NCBI GenBank assembly: GCA_902779265.1
Contig: CACZAY010000036.1
Span: forward strand, 1-42,297
Reading direction: 5' to 3'
Source: an uncultured Bacteroidales bacterium
GTDB lineage: Bacteria > Bacteroidota > Bacteroidia > Bacteroidales > UBA3663
DNA: 42,297 nucleotides
A program made the position numbers and the translations under genes. The notes below the pieces were generated by a model. That model did not search any database, was not told where the DNA came from, and worked only from the letters and a program-made list of their open reading frames with translations. This document shows positions 34,286 through 42,297 of the stretch, piece by piece. The first letter of the stretch is position 1. Each line of letters opens with the position of its first letter.

Positions 34286-35716
34286 ATGAGAAAGACAATT
34301 CTGTGTTCCGCGTTTGCACTGCTGGCTGTCAGCGCCTCGGCTCAACAAGATCCCGTGGTGATGACTGTCAATGGTGTGGATGTGCCCCGCTCTGAGTTTG
34401 AATACTCATTCAACAAGAACAATAGCGACGGCGTGATTGACAAGAAGTCGGTAGATGAATATGTGGACTTGTTTGTCAATTACAAACTGAAAGTGGCTGC
34501 TGCAATGGACGAGAAGTTGGATACCTTGTCCTCCTTCAAGCAGGAGTTTGCCATGTATCGTGACCAGCAGGTGCGCCCCACCTTGGTAACTGATGCCGAA
34601 GTGCTGGCAGAAGCCCGGAAAGCTTATGACCGCACGAAAGAGGCTATCGGACCTCGTGGGCTGATCCTGCCTGCCCATATCTTCCTCCGTCTGTCGACAA
34701 AGGCTACAGCACAGGAGCAGGAGAAGGTGAGGCAGCGTGCAGACTCTGTGTGGCGTGCCCTGAAGGCTGGTGCCGACTTCGCGGAACTGGCTGGCAAGGT
34801 GTCGCAGATGTCGCGCACGGCTTCACGTGGCGGCACCATCGGATGGATGCAGCCAAACCAGACCTATCCGGAGTTTGAGGATGCAGCCTATGCACTCCAG
34901 CCAGGAGAATTTAGTCAGCCAGTACTGACCCCCGACGGCTATCATATCATCCTGATGAAAGAGCGCAAGCAGTTGGAGCCCTTTGAGCAGCTGAAGGATA
35001 TGATTGTTCGTTCCTTCGAGCAGCAGGGTATCAGAAACGCCATTGCCGATCAGAAAGTAGGGCAGTTGGTAGACGACTCGCAGGGTAAGCTGACAAAGGA
35101 TCAGCTGATGAGCAAACGTGCGGATTCGTTGGCAGCCGTTGACCCCGAAGCAAGATATCTGATTCAGGAATACCACGACGGCTTGTTGCTCTATGAGATC
35201 AGCAACCGTCAGGTGTGGGAACGTGCCGCAAAGGACGAGGCAGGACTGAAGGCATGGTTTGACACCCACAAGAAGAACTATTCGTGGTCGGAATCCCATT
35301 ATAAGGGTATCGCCTACCACGTAAAGGACAAGGCCGACGTGAAGGCCGTGAAGAAATGTCTGAAGGGACTGCCCTTTGAACAGTGGGCAGAAGTGTTGCG
35401 CACCACCTTCAATCCGGACACCATCGTTCGTATCCGTGTGGAAAAAGGTCTGTTCAAGCCAGGTGACAACGGAACGATAGACCGCATGGTGTTTAAGATC
35501 CGGAATACGAAGACGGATGCCGCTAATGCCAACTATCCGATTGAGGCCGTGTACGGCAAGAAACTGAAGAAGCGCCCTGAAGACTATACGGATGTGCGCT
35601 CCCAAGTGGTGGCTGACTATCAGGACTATCTGGAGAAGGAGTGGATTGCTTCGCTGCGCCGCCGTTATCCTGTGAAGATTAATAAGGAAGTATTGAAAAC
35701 TGTAAACCAGCATTAA
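34286..35716 (+). CDS. Periplasmic PpiC-type peptidyl-prolyl isomerase
   Basis: The protein has 476 residues. The signal peptide is MRKTILCSAFALLAVSASAQ. An N-terminal helical chaperone part (VMTVNGVDVPRSEFEYSFNK and following) precedes one rotamase domain at about 130-235: LILPAHIFLRLSTKATAQEQ, then SRGGTIGWMQPNQ and PVLTPDGYHIILMKERK. The second half (240-476) is a long helical region with no clear domain. Such proteins help fold outer-membrane proteins in the periplasm. The gene starts directly after the guaB stop and ends one base overlapping the next PPIase gene, so transcription and probably translation are coupled. Confidence 0.87.
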   Translation: MRKTILCSAFALLAVSASAQQDPVVMTVNGVDVPRSEFEYSFNKNNSDGVIDKKSVDEYVDLFVNYKLKVAAAMDEKLDTLSSFKQEFAMYRDQQVRPTLVTDAEVLAEARKAYDRTKEAIGPRGLILPAHIFLRLSTKATAQEQEKVRQRADSVWRALKAGADFAELAGKVSQMSRTASRGGTIGWMQPNQTYPEFEDAAYALQPGEFSQPVLTPDGYHIILMKERKQLEPFEQLKDMIVRSFEQQGIRNAIADQKVGQLVDDSQGKLTKDQLMSKRADSLAAVDPEARYLIQEYHDGLLLYEISNRQVWERAAKDEAGLKAWFDTHKKNYSWSESHYKGIAYHVKDKADVKAVKKCLKGLPFEQWAEVLRTTFNPDTIVRIRVEKGLFKPGDNGTIDRMVFKIRNTKTDAANANYPIEAVYGKKLKKRPEDYTDVRSQVVADYQDYLEKEWIASLRRRYPVKINKEVLKTVNQH

Positions 35717-37146
35717 TGAATATCTTTAAGAAGACCATACCGTTTGCGATTGTTGCCATTCCTCTGTTGGGAATGGCTTCAGCTAGTATGCCTGCTCATC
35801 CCGCCTATCCCGAAATGACTGCTCAGGCTGATTCTGACTCTGTTTCCATGGGAACGGTCATCGATGAGGTGATCTGGGTTGTCGGTGATGAGGCAATCCT
35901 GAAGTCGGACGTTGAACAGATGCGTATGCAGGCTGCGATGGAAGGTGTGAAATGGAGCGGGAACCCCGACTGTACGATTCCGGAGCAGATAGCCGTCCAG
36001 AAACTGTTCAAGCATCAGGCCATCATCGATAGTATCGAGGTGACGGATGCGGATGTGGCACAGGAGGTGGAACAGCAGATTAACTACTGGCTGGAGATGG
36101 TCGACGGTTCGCGTGAGCGTCTTGAGGAATATAAGCACCAGCCCCTGTCGCAGATCCGTAATGACCTGCGTGACGAGATGAAGGATCGCCAGATGGTGCA
36201 GAAGATGAAGATGAAGCTCGTTGAGGACATCGCTGTGACTCCTGCTGAGGTGCGCCGTTATTTCAAGGATATGCCTCAGGACAGTATCCCCTTCGTGCCT
36301 ACGGAGGTGGAGGTACAGATAATCCAGCGGACACCCGTAGTGGAACAGGAGGAACTGAACCGTGTGAAGAATGAGCTCCGCGAGTATACAGAGCGCGTCA
36401 ACAAAGGTGAGGCCAGTTTCCAGACCTTGGCCAGACTTTATTCTGAGGATCCAGGTACGGCACGTCGTGGTGGTGAACTTGGATTGACGGGTCGCGGAAC
36501 CCTTGATCCTGCTTTTGCGACGGTAGCCTTCAACCTGACAGATCCTAAGAAAGTCTCGAAGATTGTGGAGTCGGAGTTCGGCTTCCATATCATTCAGTTG
36601 ATTGAGAAGCGCGGTGAGAAAGTCAATGTCCGCCATATCCTCCGTAAGCCTGTCGTCTCTCAGGATGCCATAGATAAGACATTGGTACGATTAGACTCGA
36701 TAGCCGATGATCTCCGTGCAGAGAAATATACCTTCGAGCAGGCTGCCCCATTATTGTCGGATGATAAGGATACCCGTAACAGTAAAGGACTGCTCTCTAC
36801 GAACATGCAGACGGGTCGCATCTCTTCGAGATTCCGCATGCAGGATCTGCCGCCTGAGATTGCAAAAGCCGTTGACACTTTACAGGTAGGTGAAATTTCC
36901 AAGGCCTTCCAGATGATCAACCAGCGCGGAAAGACGGTCTGTGTGATTGCGAAACTGAAGAACCGTATCAATGGCCATAAGGCAACGATCACCGAGGATT
37001 TCCAGGTGCTGAAAGATGTGATTCTCCAGAAACGTCAGAATGAGCGTATCCATCAGTGGGTTGTCGATAAGATCAAGAGTGTCTATACCCATCTGAATGA
37101 CGACTATAAGGATTGTAATTTCGAGTACGAAGGATGGAATAAGTAG
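35716..37146 (+). CDS. SurA-like periplasmic chaperone with two rotamase regions
   Basis: The protein has 476 residues, the same length as its neighbour but only distantly similar. An N-terminal hydrophobic stretch (TIPFAIVAIPLLGMASASMP) directs export. The SurA-type chaperone domain begins VIDEVIWVVGDEAILKSDVE. A first rotamase domain covers about 190-300 (ARRGGELGLTGRGTLDPAFA, EFGFHIIQLIEKRG) and a second, more divergent one about 300-420 (VNVRHILRKPVVSQDA, then ISSRFRMQDLPPEIAKAV). It would escort outer-membrane proteins and LptD through the periplasm. ATG overlaps the previous stop by one base (TAATG). Two such genes next to an OstA-like gene suggest an outer-membrane assembly operon. Confidence 0.87.
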   Translation: MNIFKKTIPFAIVAIPLLGMASASMPAHPAYPEMTAQADSDSVSMGTVIDEVIWVVGDEAILKSDVEQMRMQAAMEGVKWSGNPDCTIPEQIAVQKLFKHQAIIDSIEVTDADVAQEVEQQINYWLEMVDGSRERLEEYKHQPLSQIRNDLRDEMKDRQMVQKMKMKLVEDIAVTPAEVRRYFKDMPQDSIPFVPTEVEVQIIQRTPVVEQEELNRVKNELREYTERVNKGEASFQTLARLYSEDPGTARRGGELGLTGRGTLDPAFATVAFNLTDPKKVSKIVESEFGFHIIQLIEKRGEKVNVRHILRKPVVSQDAIDKTLVRLDSIADDLRAEKYTFEQAAPLLSDDKDTRNSKGLLSTNMQTGRISSRFRMQDLPPEIAKAVDTLQVGEISKAFQMINQRGKTVCVIAKLKNRINGHKATITEDFQVLKDVILQKRQNERIHQWVVDKIKSVYTHLNDDYKDCNFEYEGWNK

Positions 37147-37149
37147 GTG

Positions 37150-38733
37150 ATGTCCAAGTCGAAATACATACTCCTCATATTGCTGGCGGCCTTCTGCCTG
37201 GCTCAGGTTGATGCCCAGAAACAGCGCAAGCGTCCTGCACGGAAAGGAAAGGTGGAGGACACGCGTGTCTATCTGGTGCATGCCGACCTCTTGCATTTTG
37301 ACGAGCGTGTCAATCCCGATGCAACCATCTTGAACGGTAAGGTGCATTTCACCCATCAGGGTGCCCGTCTGTATTGTGACAGTGCCTATTTCTACGAGGG
37401 CAGCAACTCCTTCGAGGCTTTCGGTAACGTAAAGATGTATCAGGGTGATACGCTGTCTCTGGTTAGTGAGTATGCCTATTACGATGGTAATGAACAGATG
37501 GCAAGGGCACGATATAACGTCGTGCTGAAACATAAGAAGACAACGCTTTACACGGATAGTCTGGATTTTGACCGCATGTACGACAATGCCTACTTCTTCG
37601 AAGGCGGAAAGATGGTTGACGGCAATACGACGCTGACATCCGACTGGGGTGAGTACAACACAAAGACCAAGATGTCGGTGTTCAACTACGACGTGAAGAT
37701 GCGCAGTCCCAAATTCTTTCTGACTACCGATACCCTCTATTACGACACACGTACCTCGATAGCCCATATCGTCGGCCCCTCGAATGTGACATCGGGAGAG
37801 AGCCATATCTATTCAGAACAAGGCTATTATGACACGAAGAATGAACGAGCCACTCTGATGAACCGCTCTGTCCTCTCCAACGGTGGTAAGATGATGGTGG
37901 GCGACAGTGTCCATTATGATAGTCAGACAGGTATCAGCCAAGCGTTTAGGAATGTGGTCTACGTCGACTCACTGAACAGAAACAAACTGACAGGTAATTA
38001 TGGCGAGTATTACGAGAATACGGGTTACGCATTGTGTACCGACAGTGCGGTGGCTATTGATTTCTCACAGGGTGACTCACTCTATATGCATGCCGACACT
38101 TTCGAGATTGTCACGTTTAATATCGAGACGGATTCCGTCTATCGGAAAATCCATGCCTACCATAAAGTCAGGGCCTACAGAAGAGATGTTCAGGCTGTGT
38201 GTGACTCCCTGGTGTACAACTCGCTGGACTCCTGTCTGACATTATATAACGATCCGATTCTCTGGAACAATAATCAGCAGCTGGTAGGTGATCGCGTTGA
38301 GGTGTTTATGAAAGACTCCGTGATTGATCATGCCCATATCATCAGTAACTGCTTCTCTATCCAGCAGTTGCGCAGTGATACGTCCTGTTATAATCAGGTG
38401 TCATCGAAAGATATGTTTGCCTATTTCGTCGAAGGTAATATCCGTGAGGCCAGGGCAAAGGACAATGTGCAGATAGGCTATTATTTCGAGGAAGGCGATA
38501 CCATACCTATTATATATAATTATCAGGAAACATCAGAGTTGCGTATGTTCTTGAAGGATCGTAAGTTGGAGAGTGTATGGACGCCCAAGACCAGTGGAAC
38601 AATGTATCCGCTGAATCAGATTCCTGAAGAACGGAAACGCCTTCCTGGATTTATGTGGTATGACTATGTGCGCCCGCTGAATAGGTATGACATCTTTAAC
38701 TGGCGTCCCAAGCGACCTGTGACAAATGAGTGA
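37150..38733 (+). CDS. OstA/LptA-like protein
   Basis: The protein has 527 residues from the ATG at 37150 (a GTG one codon earlier is also open). A signal peptide ([17 protein letters not shown]) is followed by a basic stretch and then repeated beta-strand units of the OstA type: [57 protein letters not shown] and [20 protein letters not shown]. These form a beta-jellyroll bridge like LptA or the N-terminal part of LptD, which carries lipopolysaccharide across the periplasm. It lies 3 bases after the SurA-like gene and overlaps mutL by 8 bases. It is longer than LptA and lacks the LptD barrel. Role in LPS transport is inferred. Confidence 0.85.
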   Translation: MSKSKYILLILLAAFCLAQVDAQKQRKRPARKGKVEDTRVYLVHADLLHFDERVNPDATILNGKVHFTHQGARLYCDSAYFYEGSNSFEAFGNVKMYQGDTLSLVSEYAYYDGNEQMARARYNVVLKHKKTTLYTDSLDFDRMYDNAYFFEGGKMVDGNTTLTSDWGEYNTKTKMSVFNYDVKMRSPKFFLTTDTLYYDTRTSIAHIVGPSNVTSGESHIYSEQGYYDTKNERATLMNRSVLSNGGKMMVGDSVHYDSQTGISQAFRNVVYVDSLNRNKLTGNYGEYYENTGYALCTDSAVAIDFSQGDSLYMHADTFEIVTFNIETDSVYRKIHAYHKVRAYRRDVQAVCDSLVYNSLDSCLTLYNDPILWNNNQQLVGDRVEVFMKDSVIDHAHIISNCFSIQQLRSDTSCYNQVSSKDMFAYFVEGNIREARAKDNVQIGYYFEEGDTIPIIYNYQETSELRMFLKDRKLESVWTPKTSGTMYPLNQIPEERKRLPGFMWYDYVRPLNRYDIFNWRPKRPVTNE

Positions 38734-40543
38734 TTTGATACATCTTCTTCCTGATAGCGTGGCTAACCAGATAGCAGCTGGTGAGGTCATACAGCGTCCG
38801 GCCTCTGTCATTAAGGAGTTGGTAGAAAATTCTGTGGATGCTGGTGCCACGACCATTCACGTAGTAGTGGTCGATGCGGGCAGGACGTCTATACAGGTGA
38901 TTGATGACGGAAAAGGCATGTCGGAAACGGATGCCCGTCTGTCCTTTGAGCGTCATGCAACCTCCAAAATCAGTCAGGCCGACGACCTCTTTGCGCTCCA
39001 TACCATGGGCTTTCGTGGTGAAGCATTAGCATCTATTGCAGCTGTAGCGCAGGTGGAATTGTTGACACGACGTGAGGATGACGAGATTGGTACCCGTCTG
39101 CTGATAGCGGGATCAAAGGTAACGGCACAAGAGCCTGCTTCCTGTCCGGTGGGCAGCAATTTCAAAGTGGAGAATCTGTTCTTTAATGTTCCTGCACGTC
39201 GAAAATTCCTCAAGTCCAATGCGACGGAGTTGAGCAATATATTAGTGGCTTTCGAACGGATTGTCCTGGTTTATCCTGATATTCATTTTGTCTTGCATCA
39301 TAACGGGACAGAGATCCTGAACCTGAAATCGGGTAGTCTGCGTCAGCGTATCAGCGATGTGTTTGGCAGACAGTATAGTCAGGATCTGCTACCTGTCGAC
39401 GTGCAGACGGCAATGTGCCGTATCACGGGCTTTGTGGGCAAACCAGAATCAGCCAAGAAGAAAGGCGGACATGACTATTTCTTCGTCAATGGGCGTTTTA
39501 TGAAACATCCTTATTTCCATAAGGCTGTTCAGAATGCTTATGACCGCTTGGTTCCTGAAGGTATGCAGGTGCCGTATTTCCTCTATTTTGAGGTCGAGCC
39601 TGCAGATATCGATGTGAATATCCATCCTACCAAGACTGAGATCAAGTTTGAGAACGAACAGGCAATCTGGCAGATTCTGACGGCTGCTGTTCGCGATGCC
39701 CTTGGGAAATTCTGTGAGGTGCCGACTATCGATTTCGATGTGCAGGGCAGTCCTGAAATCCCAATCTTCGATCCAGGAAGTCATGTGGCTCCTCCTCAAC
39801 CCCAATACAATCCTGACTATAATCCGTTTAAGAAGGATACGACGGCGTCCCAGAACTGGGAGTCTCTTTATGAAGGGCTTGAGAATGGTTCCTCATTCCA
39901 GACTATGCCAGAAGAAGGTGATGCGTTTGCTTCGTATGAGTCACAAGATATCCAGGGAACGCCTCAGATGATCTTGTCAGAGAAGTCACCGTCTCACTAT
40001 CAGTATAAGGGGAAATATCTGATGACAGCAGTCAAGTCTGGCTTGATGATTATTGATCAGTACCGTGCTGATATCCGCATCCTTTATGACCGCTATATGA
40101 CTCAGATGGACAACCATACTGCCAATACCCAGAAGATCCTTTTCCCGGAAGTGGTACAGTTTGCACCGTCTGACGCTGTAATGCTTGAGAAAATCCTGCC
40201 GGAACTGGCTAAAATCGGTTTTGACTTGAGTGATCTTGGCGGCTACAGTTTTGCAATCAATGGTGTACCGGCAGGCATTGAAGGACTGGCTCCTGAACGT
40301 CTGCTCCGTCAGCTTGTGGCCGATGCCAGTATGCCTGGAGCTGCTCTTTCCGCACTGAATGCACAAGTGGCATTGAGTCTTGCCCGTCATGCTGCTATCC
40401 CTTATGGTCAGATTTTGAGTAATGAGGAGATGGAGAATATCATCAATGAGTTGTTCTCCTGCTCCAATGTCAACTATACTCCTGATGGAAAAGCTATCCT
40501 TTGTATCCTTCCGCAGGGAGATATTGAGCATCTTTTAGGGTAG
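38726..40543 (+). CDS. mutL: DNA mismatch repair protein MutL
   Basis: The protein has 605 residues. The N-terminal ATPase of the GHKL type is complete: [42 protein letters not shown] and [11 protein letters not shown]; the transducer domain follows with [16 protein letters not shown] and [16 protein letters not shown] linker of about 80 residues leads to the dimerisation domain (430-605). There the usual endonuclease motif DQHA(X2)E(X4)E reads [14 protein letters not shown], which lacks the His and both Glu. It joins MutS to downstream repair steps. The ATG lies in the last codons of the OstA-like gene, with an 8-base overlap. A tRNA gene with its own promoter follows. Confidence 0.95.
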   Translation: MSDLIHLLPDSVANQIAAGEVIQRPASVIKELVENSVDAGATTIHVVVVDAGRTSIQVIDDGKGMSETDARLSFERHATSKISQADDLFALHTMGFRGEALASIAAVAQVELLTRREDDEIGTRLLIAGSKVTAQEPASCPVGSNFKVENLFFNVPARRKFLKSNATELSNILVAFERIVLVYPDIHFVLHHNGTEILNLKSGSLRQRISDVFGRQYSQDLLPVDVQTAMCRITGFVGKPESAKKKGGHDYFFVNGRFMKHPYFHKAVQNAYDRLVPEGMQVPYFLYFEVEPADIDVNIHPTKTEIKFENEQAIWQILTAAVRDALGKFCEVPTIDFDVQGSPEIPIFDPGSHVAPPQPQYNPDYNPFKKDTTASQNWESLYEGLENGSSFQTMPEEGDAFASYESQDIQGTPQMILSEKSPSHYQYKGKYLMTAVKSGLMIIDQYRADIRILYDRYMTQMDNHTANTQKILFPEVVQFAPSDAVMLEKILPELAKIGFDLSDLGGYSFAINGVPAGIEGLAPERLLRQLVADASMPGAALSALNAQVALSLARHAAIPYGQILSNEEMENIINELFSCSNVNYTPDGKAILCILPQGDIEHLLG

Positions 40544-40611
40544 AAAAGTTAAAATATGTCAACAAACGGCAGATTTTTGTTGATATTTTCTTTTGTTTTG
40601 GATATTTGCAG

Positions 40612-40619
40612 TACCTTTG
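40612..40619 (+). promoter_or_regulatory. -7 box (TACCTTTG) of the tRNA gene
   Basis: TACCTTTG followed by GCACCCGC lies 18 bases before the mature tRNA 5' end, a typical Bacteroidales tRNA promoter. A TTTC at about 21 bases upstream may be the -33 element. Confidence 0.7.
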
Positions 40620-40637
40620 CACCCGCTTACGAAACAA

Positions 40638-40715
40638 GGGCGTTTAGCTCAGCTGGTTTAGAGCATCTGCCTTACAAGCAGAGGGTCGGCGGTTCGAATC
40701 CGTCAACGCCCACCA
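40638..40715 (+). tRNA. tRNA-Val (anticodon TAC)
   Basis: The cloverleaf folds fully. The acceptor GGGCGTT pairs with AACGCCC, the D arm is GCTCAGCTGGTTTAGAGC, the anticodon stem CTGCC/GGCAG-type arm encloses the loop CTTACAA with anticodon TAC, and the T arm holds TTCGAATC. Discriminator A and an encoded CCA end the gene (78 bases in all). TAC reads the valine codons GTA and GTG. It is a single tRNA with promoter and terminator. Confidence 0.97.
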
Positions 40716-40720
40716 GAAAA

Positions 40721-40751
40721 AGGGATGTGCAGTGTTGCGCATCCTTTTTTT
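40721..40751 (+). terminator. Terminator after tRNA-Val
   Basis: A stem (GGATGTGC against GCGCATCC, one wobble pair) with a short loop, followed by seven T at 40745-40751, begins 6 bases after the CCA end. Confidence 0.85.
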
Positions 40752-40771
40752 GTGATTAATTTTGGATTATA

Positions 40772-40803
40772 TTTGGGAGAACCAAAAAAAAGTATTACTT
40801 TTG
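40772..40803 (+). promoter_or_regulatory. Promoter of the phenylacetate-CoA ligase gene
   Basis: TTTG (40772-40775), 20 bases, then TACTTTTG (40796-40803) match the consensus exactly. The leader to the ATG at 40848 is about 38 bases. Confidence 0.75.
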
Positions 40804-40847
40804 CAGGGCAAAACGAGTAATATTGAACTGAAAACTAAGTAGTACTT

Positions 40848-42146
40848 ATGATTTGGAATGAAAGTGTAGAGTGCATGGATCGCGAACAACTTCGCGATAT
40901 CCAGAGCCGTCGTCTGGTTAAGATGGCGGAGTATGTTTATCACAACACCCCTTTCTACCGGAAGAAATTCCAGGAGATGGGTCTTGAGCCGGGCGATATC
41001 AAGAGTATTGACGATATCGTGAAGCTCCCGTTTACCAATAAACTCGATTTGCGTGACAACTATCCATTCGGTCTTGCAGCTGTCCCCATGAGTCAGATTG
41101 TGCGTATACACGCTTCTTCAGGCACCACTGGAAAGCCTGTAGTCGTGCTTTATACCCGAAAGGATCTTGCGATGTGGGCGGAGGCAATCTCACGTGCTTT
41201 TACTGCCTATGGAGCCACGAAGGATGATATCTTCCAGGTGGCTTATGGTTATGGTCTGTTTACTGGAGGCCTTGGTGCCCACGATGGAGCTACGAACATC
41301 GGTGCTTCCGTGATTCCTATCTCTTCGGGTAATACGCAGAAACAGATGACGCTGATGCACGACTTCGGTACGACGATACTGTGTTGCACACCTTCGTATG
41401 CCATGTTCCTGGGAGAGGCAATGCAGGAGTGTGAATGGCCGCGTGAGGAGTTCAAACTGAAAATCGGTGCCTTTGGTGCAGAGCCGTGGACAGAGAAGAT
41501 GCGCGTGAAATTGGAACAGTCGTTGGGTATCAAGGCTTACGATATCTACGGACTCTCCGAGATTGCCGGTCCTGGCGTAGGCTATGAGTGCGAGTGCCAG
41601 CATGGTACCCATCTCAATGAGGACTATTTCTATCCGGAGATCCTGGATCCGAACACAGGAGAGCCGTTGCCTGAGGGTTCTTTCGGTGAACTGACATTCA
41701 CCCACCTTACAAAGGAAGGTATGCCGCTGTTGCGCTATCGTACCCATGACCTGACAGCCCTCCACTATGATAAATGTTCGTGCGGGCGCACGCTAGTAAG
41801 AATGGATCGCATCCTTGGCCGCTGCGACGATATGCTGATTATCCGTGGTGTGAACGTGTTCCCGTCGCAGATCGAGGATGTTATCTTGAAACTGCCTGAG
41901 TATGAGCCTCACTTCCTGTTGACCGTTGACCGTGTGAACAATACTGATACCTCAGAGCTGAAGGTGGAAGTTAAGGAAGAATATTTCACCGACGATATGG
42001 GCACGATGGTTGGCCTTCAGAAGAAACTGGAGGCAGAGCTCCGCAGTGTCATCGGCCTTGGCTTCAAGGTGAAACTTGTCGAACCTAAGGGCATCGAGCG
42101 CTCTGAAGGCAAGGCTAAGCGAGTGATTGATAAGAGACAACTCTGA
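40848..42146 (+). CDS. Phenylacetate-CoA ligase family enzyme
   Basis: The protein has 432 residues, typical of PaaK-type adenylate-forming ligases. Motifs: the phosphate loop RIHASSGTTGKPVVVLYT (about 85), the family segment GYGLFTGGLGAHDG, the adenine motif YDIYGLSEIAGPGVG, and the hinge LRYRTHDLTAL. A metal-like cluster CECQH and a later CSCGR are followed by MDRILGRCDDMLIIRGVNVF and SEGKAKRVID with the C-terminal lysine. It joins aryl acids such as phenylacetate or indoleacetate to CoA. In Bacteroidales these genes often stand with indolepyruvate oxidoreductase and an ACT-domain gene, suggesting aromatic amino acid breakdown. The ACT gene follows here after 22 bases; no oxidoreductase is visible. 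Confidence 0.92.
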   Translation: MIWNESVECMDREQLRDIQSRRLVKMAEYVYHNTPFYRKKFQEMGLEPGDIKSIDDIVKLPFTNKLDLRDNYPFGLAAVPMSQIVRIHASSGTTGKPVVVLYTRKDLAMWAEAISRAFTAYGATKDDIFQVAYGYGLFTGGLGAHDGATNIGASVIPISSGNTQKQMTLMHDFGTTILCCTPSYAMFLGEAMQECEWPREEFKLKIGAFGAEPWTEKMRVKLEQSLGIKAYDIYGLSEIAGPGVGYECECQHGTHLNEDYFYPEILDPNTGEPLPEGSFGELTFTHLTKEGMPLLRYRTHDLTALHYDKCSCGRTLVRMDRILGRCDDMLIIRGVNVFPSQIEDVILKLPEYEPHFLLTVDRVNNTDTSELKVEVKEEYFTDDMGTMVGLQKKLEAELRSVIGLGFKVKLVEPKGIERSEGKAKRVIDKRQL

Positions 42147-42168
42147 AAACCAATAAACGATAAAGAAT

Positions 42169-42297
42169 ATGAAAGCAAAACAACTATCCGTATTCCTCGA
42201 GAACAAGTCAGGACGACTGACCGAGGTAACTGAGGCCCTTGGGGCTGCTGGCATCAACCTTTCTGCCATGAGTATTGCTGATAACAGTGACTTTGGT
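42169..42297 (+). CDS. ACT-domain protein, C-terminus beyond the window
   Basis: Forty-three residues are visible, starting [20 protein letters not shown] and continuing with [16 protein letters not shown]. This is the first beta-alpha-beta unit of an ACT domain, which binds amino acids; [19 protein letters not shown] is the ligand-site loop and helix. Proteins made of two ACT domains are commonly coded directly after phenylacetate-CoA ligases in Bacteroidales and may sense aromatic amino acids. It lies 22 bases after the ligase gene and is probably co-transcribed. Confidence 0.85.
   Translation, partial: MKAKQLSVFLENKSGRLTEVTEALGAAGINLSAMSIADNSDFG

Noticed and set aside
40556..40759. A 67-residue open frame over the tRNA
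   Set aside because: It is read through tRNA-Val and its promoter; no support as a protein.

Overview
The window reads as Bacteroidales DNA (Bacteroidota), Prevotella-like. The evidence is the TAnnTTTG -7 promoter boxes, often with TTTG 20 bases upstream, weak ribosome binding sites, a fused lpxC/fabZ gene, and the gene families present. No rRNA, insertion sequence, phage or CRISPR array was seen.

The window appears to be two different genomes or loci joined at about 31,173. There a minus-strand family 1 glycosyltransferase and a plus-strand recQ are both cut off at their 5' ends, head to head. The octamer GGCCAATG (or its complement CATTGGCC) occurs about 65 times by eye before that point, including both coding and non-coding DNA. 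I find no copy after it. The simplest reading is a chimeric contig; a real rearrangement or transfer is the alternative.

Left part (1-31,173): a partial secreted protein; an operon of a secreted beta-helix enzyme and an STN-domain esterase, probably for plant polysaccharide breakdown; an O-acetylhomoserine sulfhydrylase; a TIR/membrane/Sel1 gene whose two halves join by a -1 shift at a perfect A-AAA-AAA site; a DUF456 membrane protein; a broken ATP-grasp-like gene; the lipid A genes lpxD, lpxC/fabZ and lpxA followed by a pRiA4b ORF-3-like gene; an acyl-CoA synthetase; an NhaD-type antiporter; lepA; and then an envelope cluster. The envelope cluster holds an LpxL-type acyltransferase (frameshifted near its end), an LtaS-like phosphotransferase, a GT39 enzyme, three glycosyltransferases, two LicD proteins, a cytidylyltransferase and the truncated GT1. 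Together these suggest building and decorating of LPS or capsule with sugars and phospho-substituents.

Right part (31,173-42,297): truncated recQ; guaB; two PpiC/SurA-type chaperones; an OstA/LptA-like protein and mutL packed as one probable operon (periplasmic folding and LPS export next to mismatch repair); tRNA-Val(TAC); a phenylacetate-CoA ligase; and the start of an ACT-domain protein.

The most interesting observations are the highly iterated GGCCRATG motif, the junction, and the possible programmed frameshift in the TIR gene.
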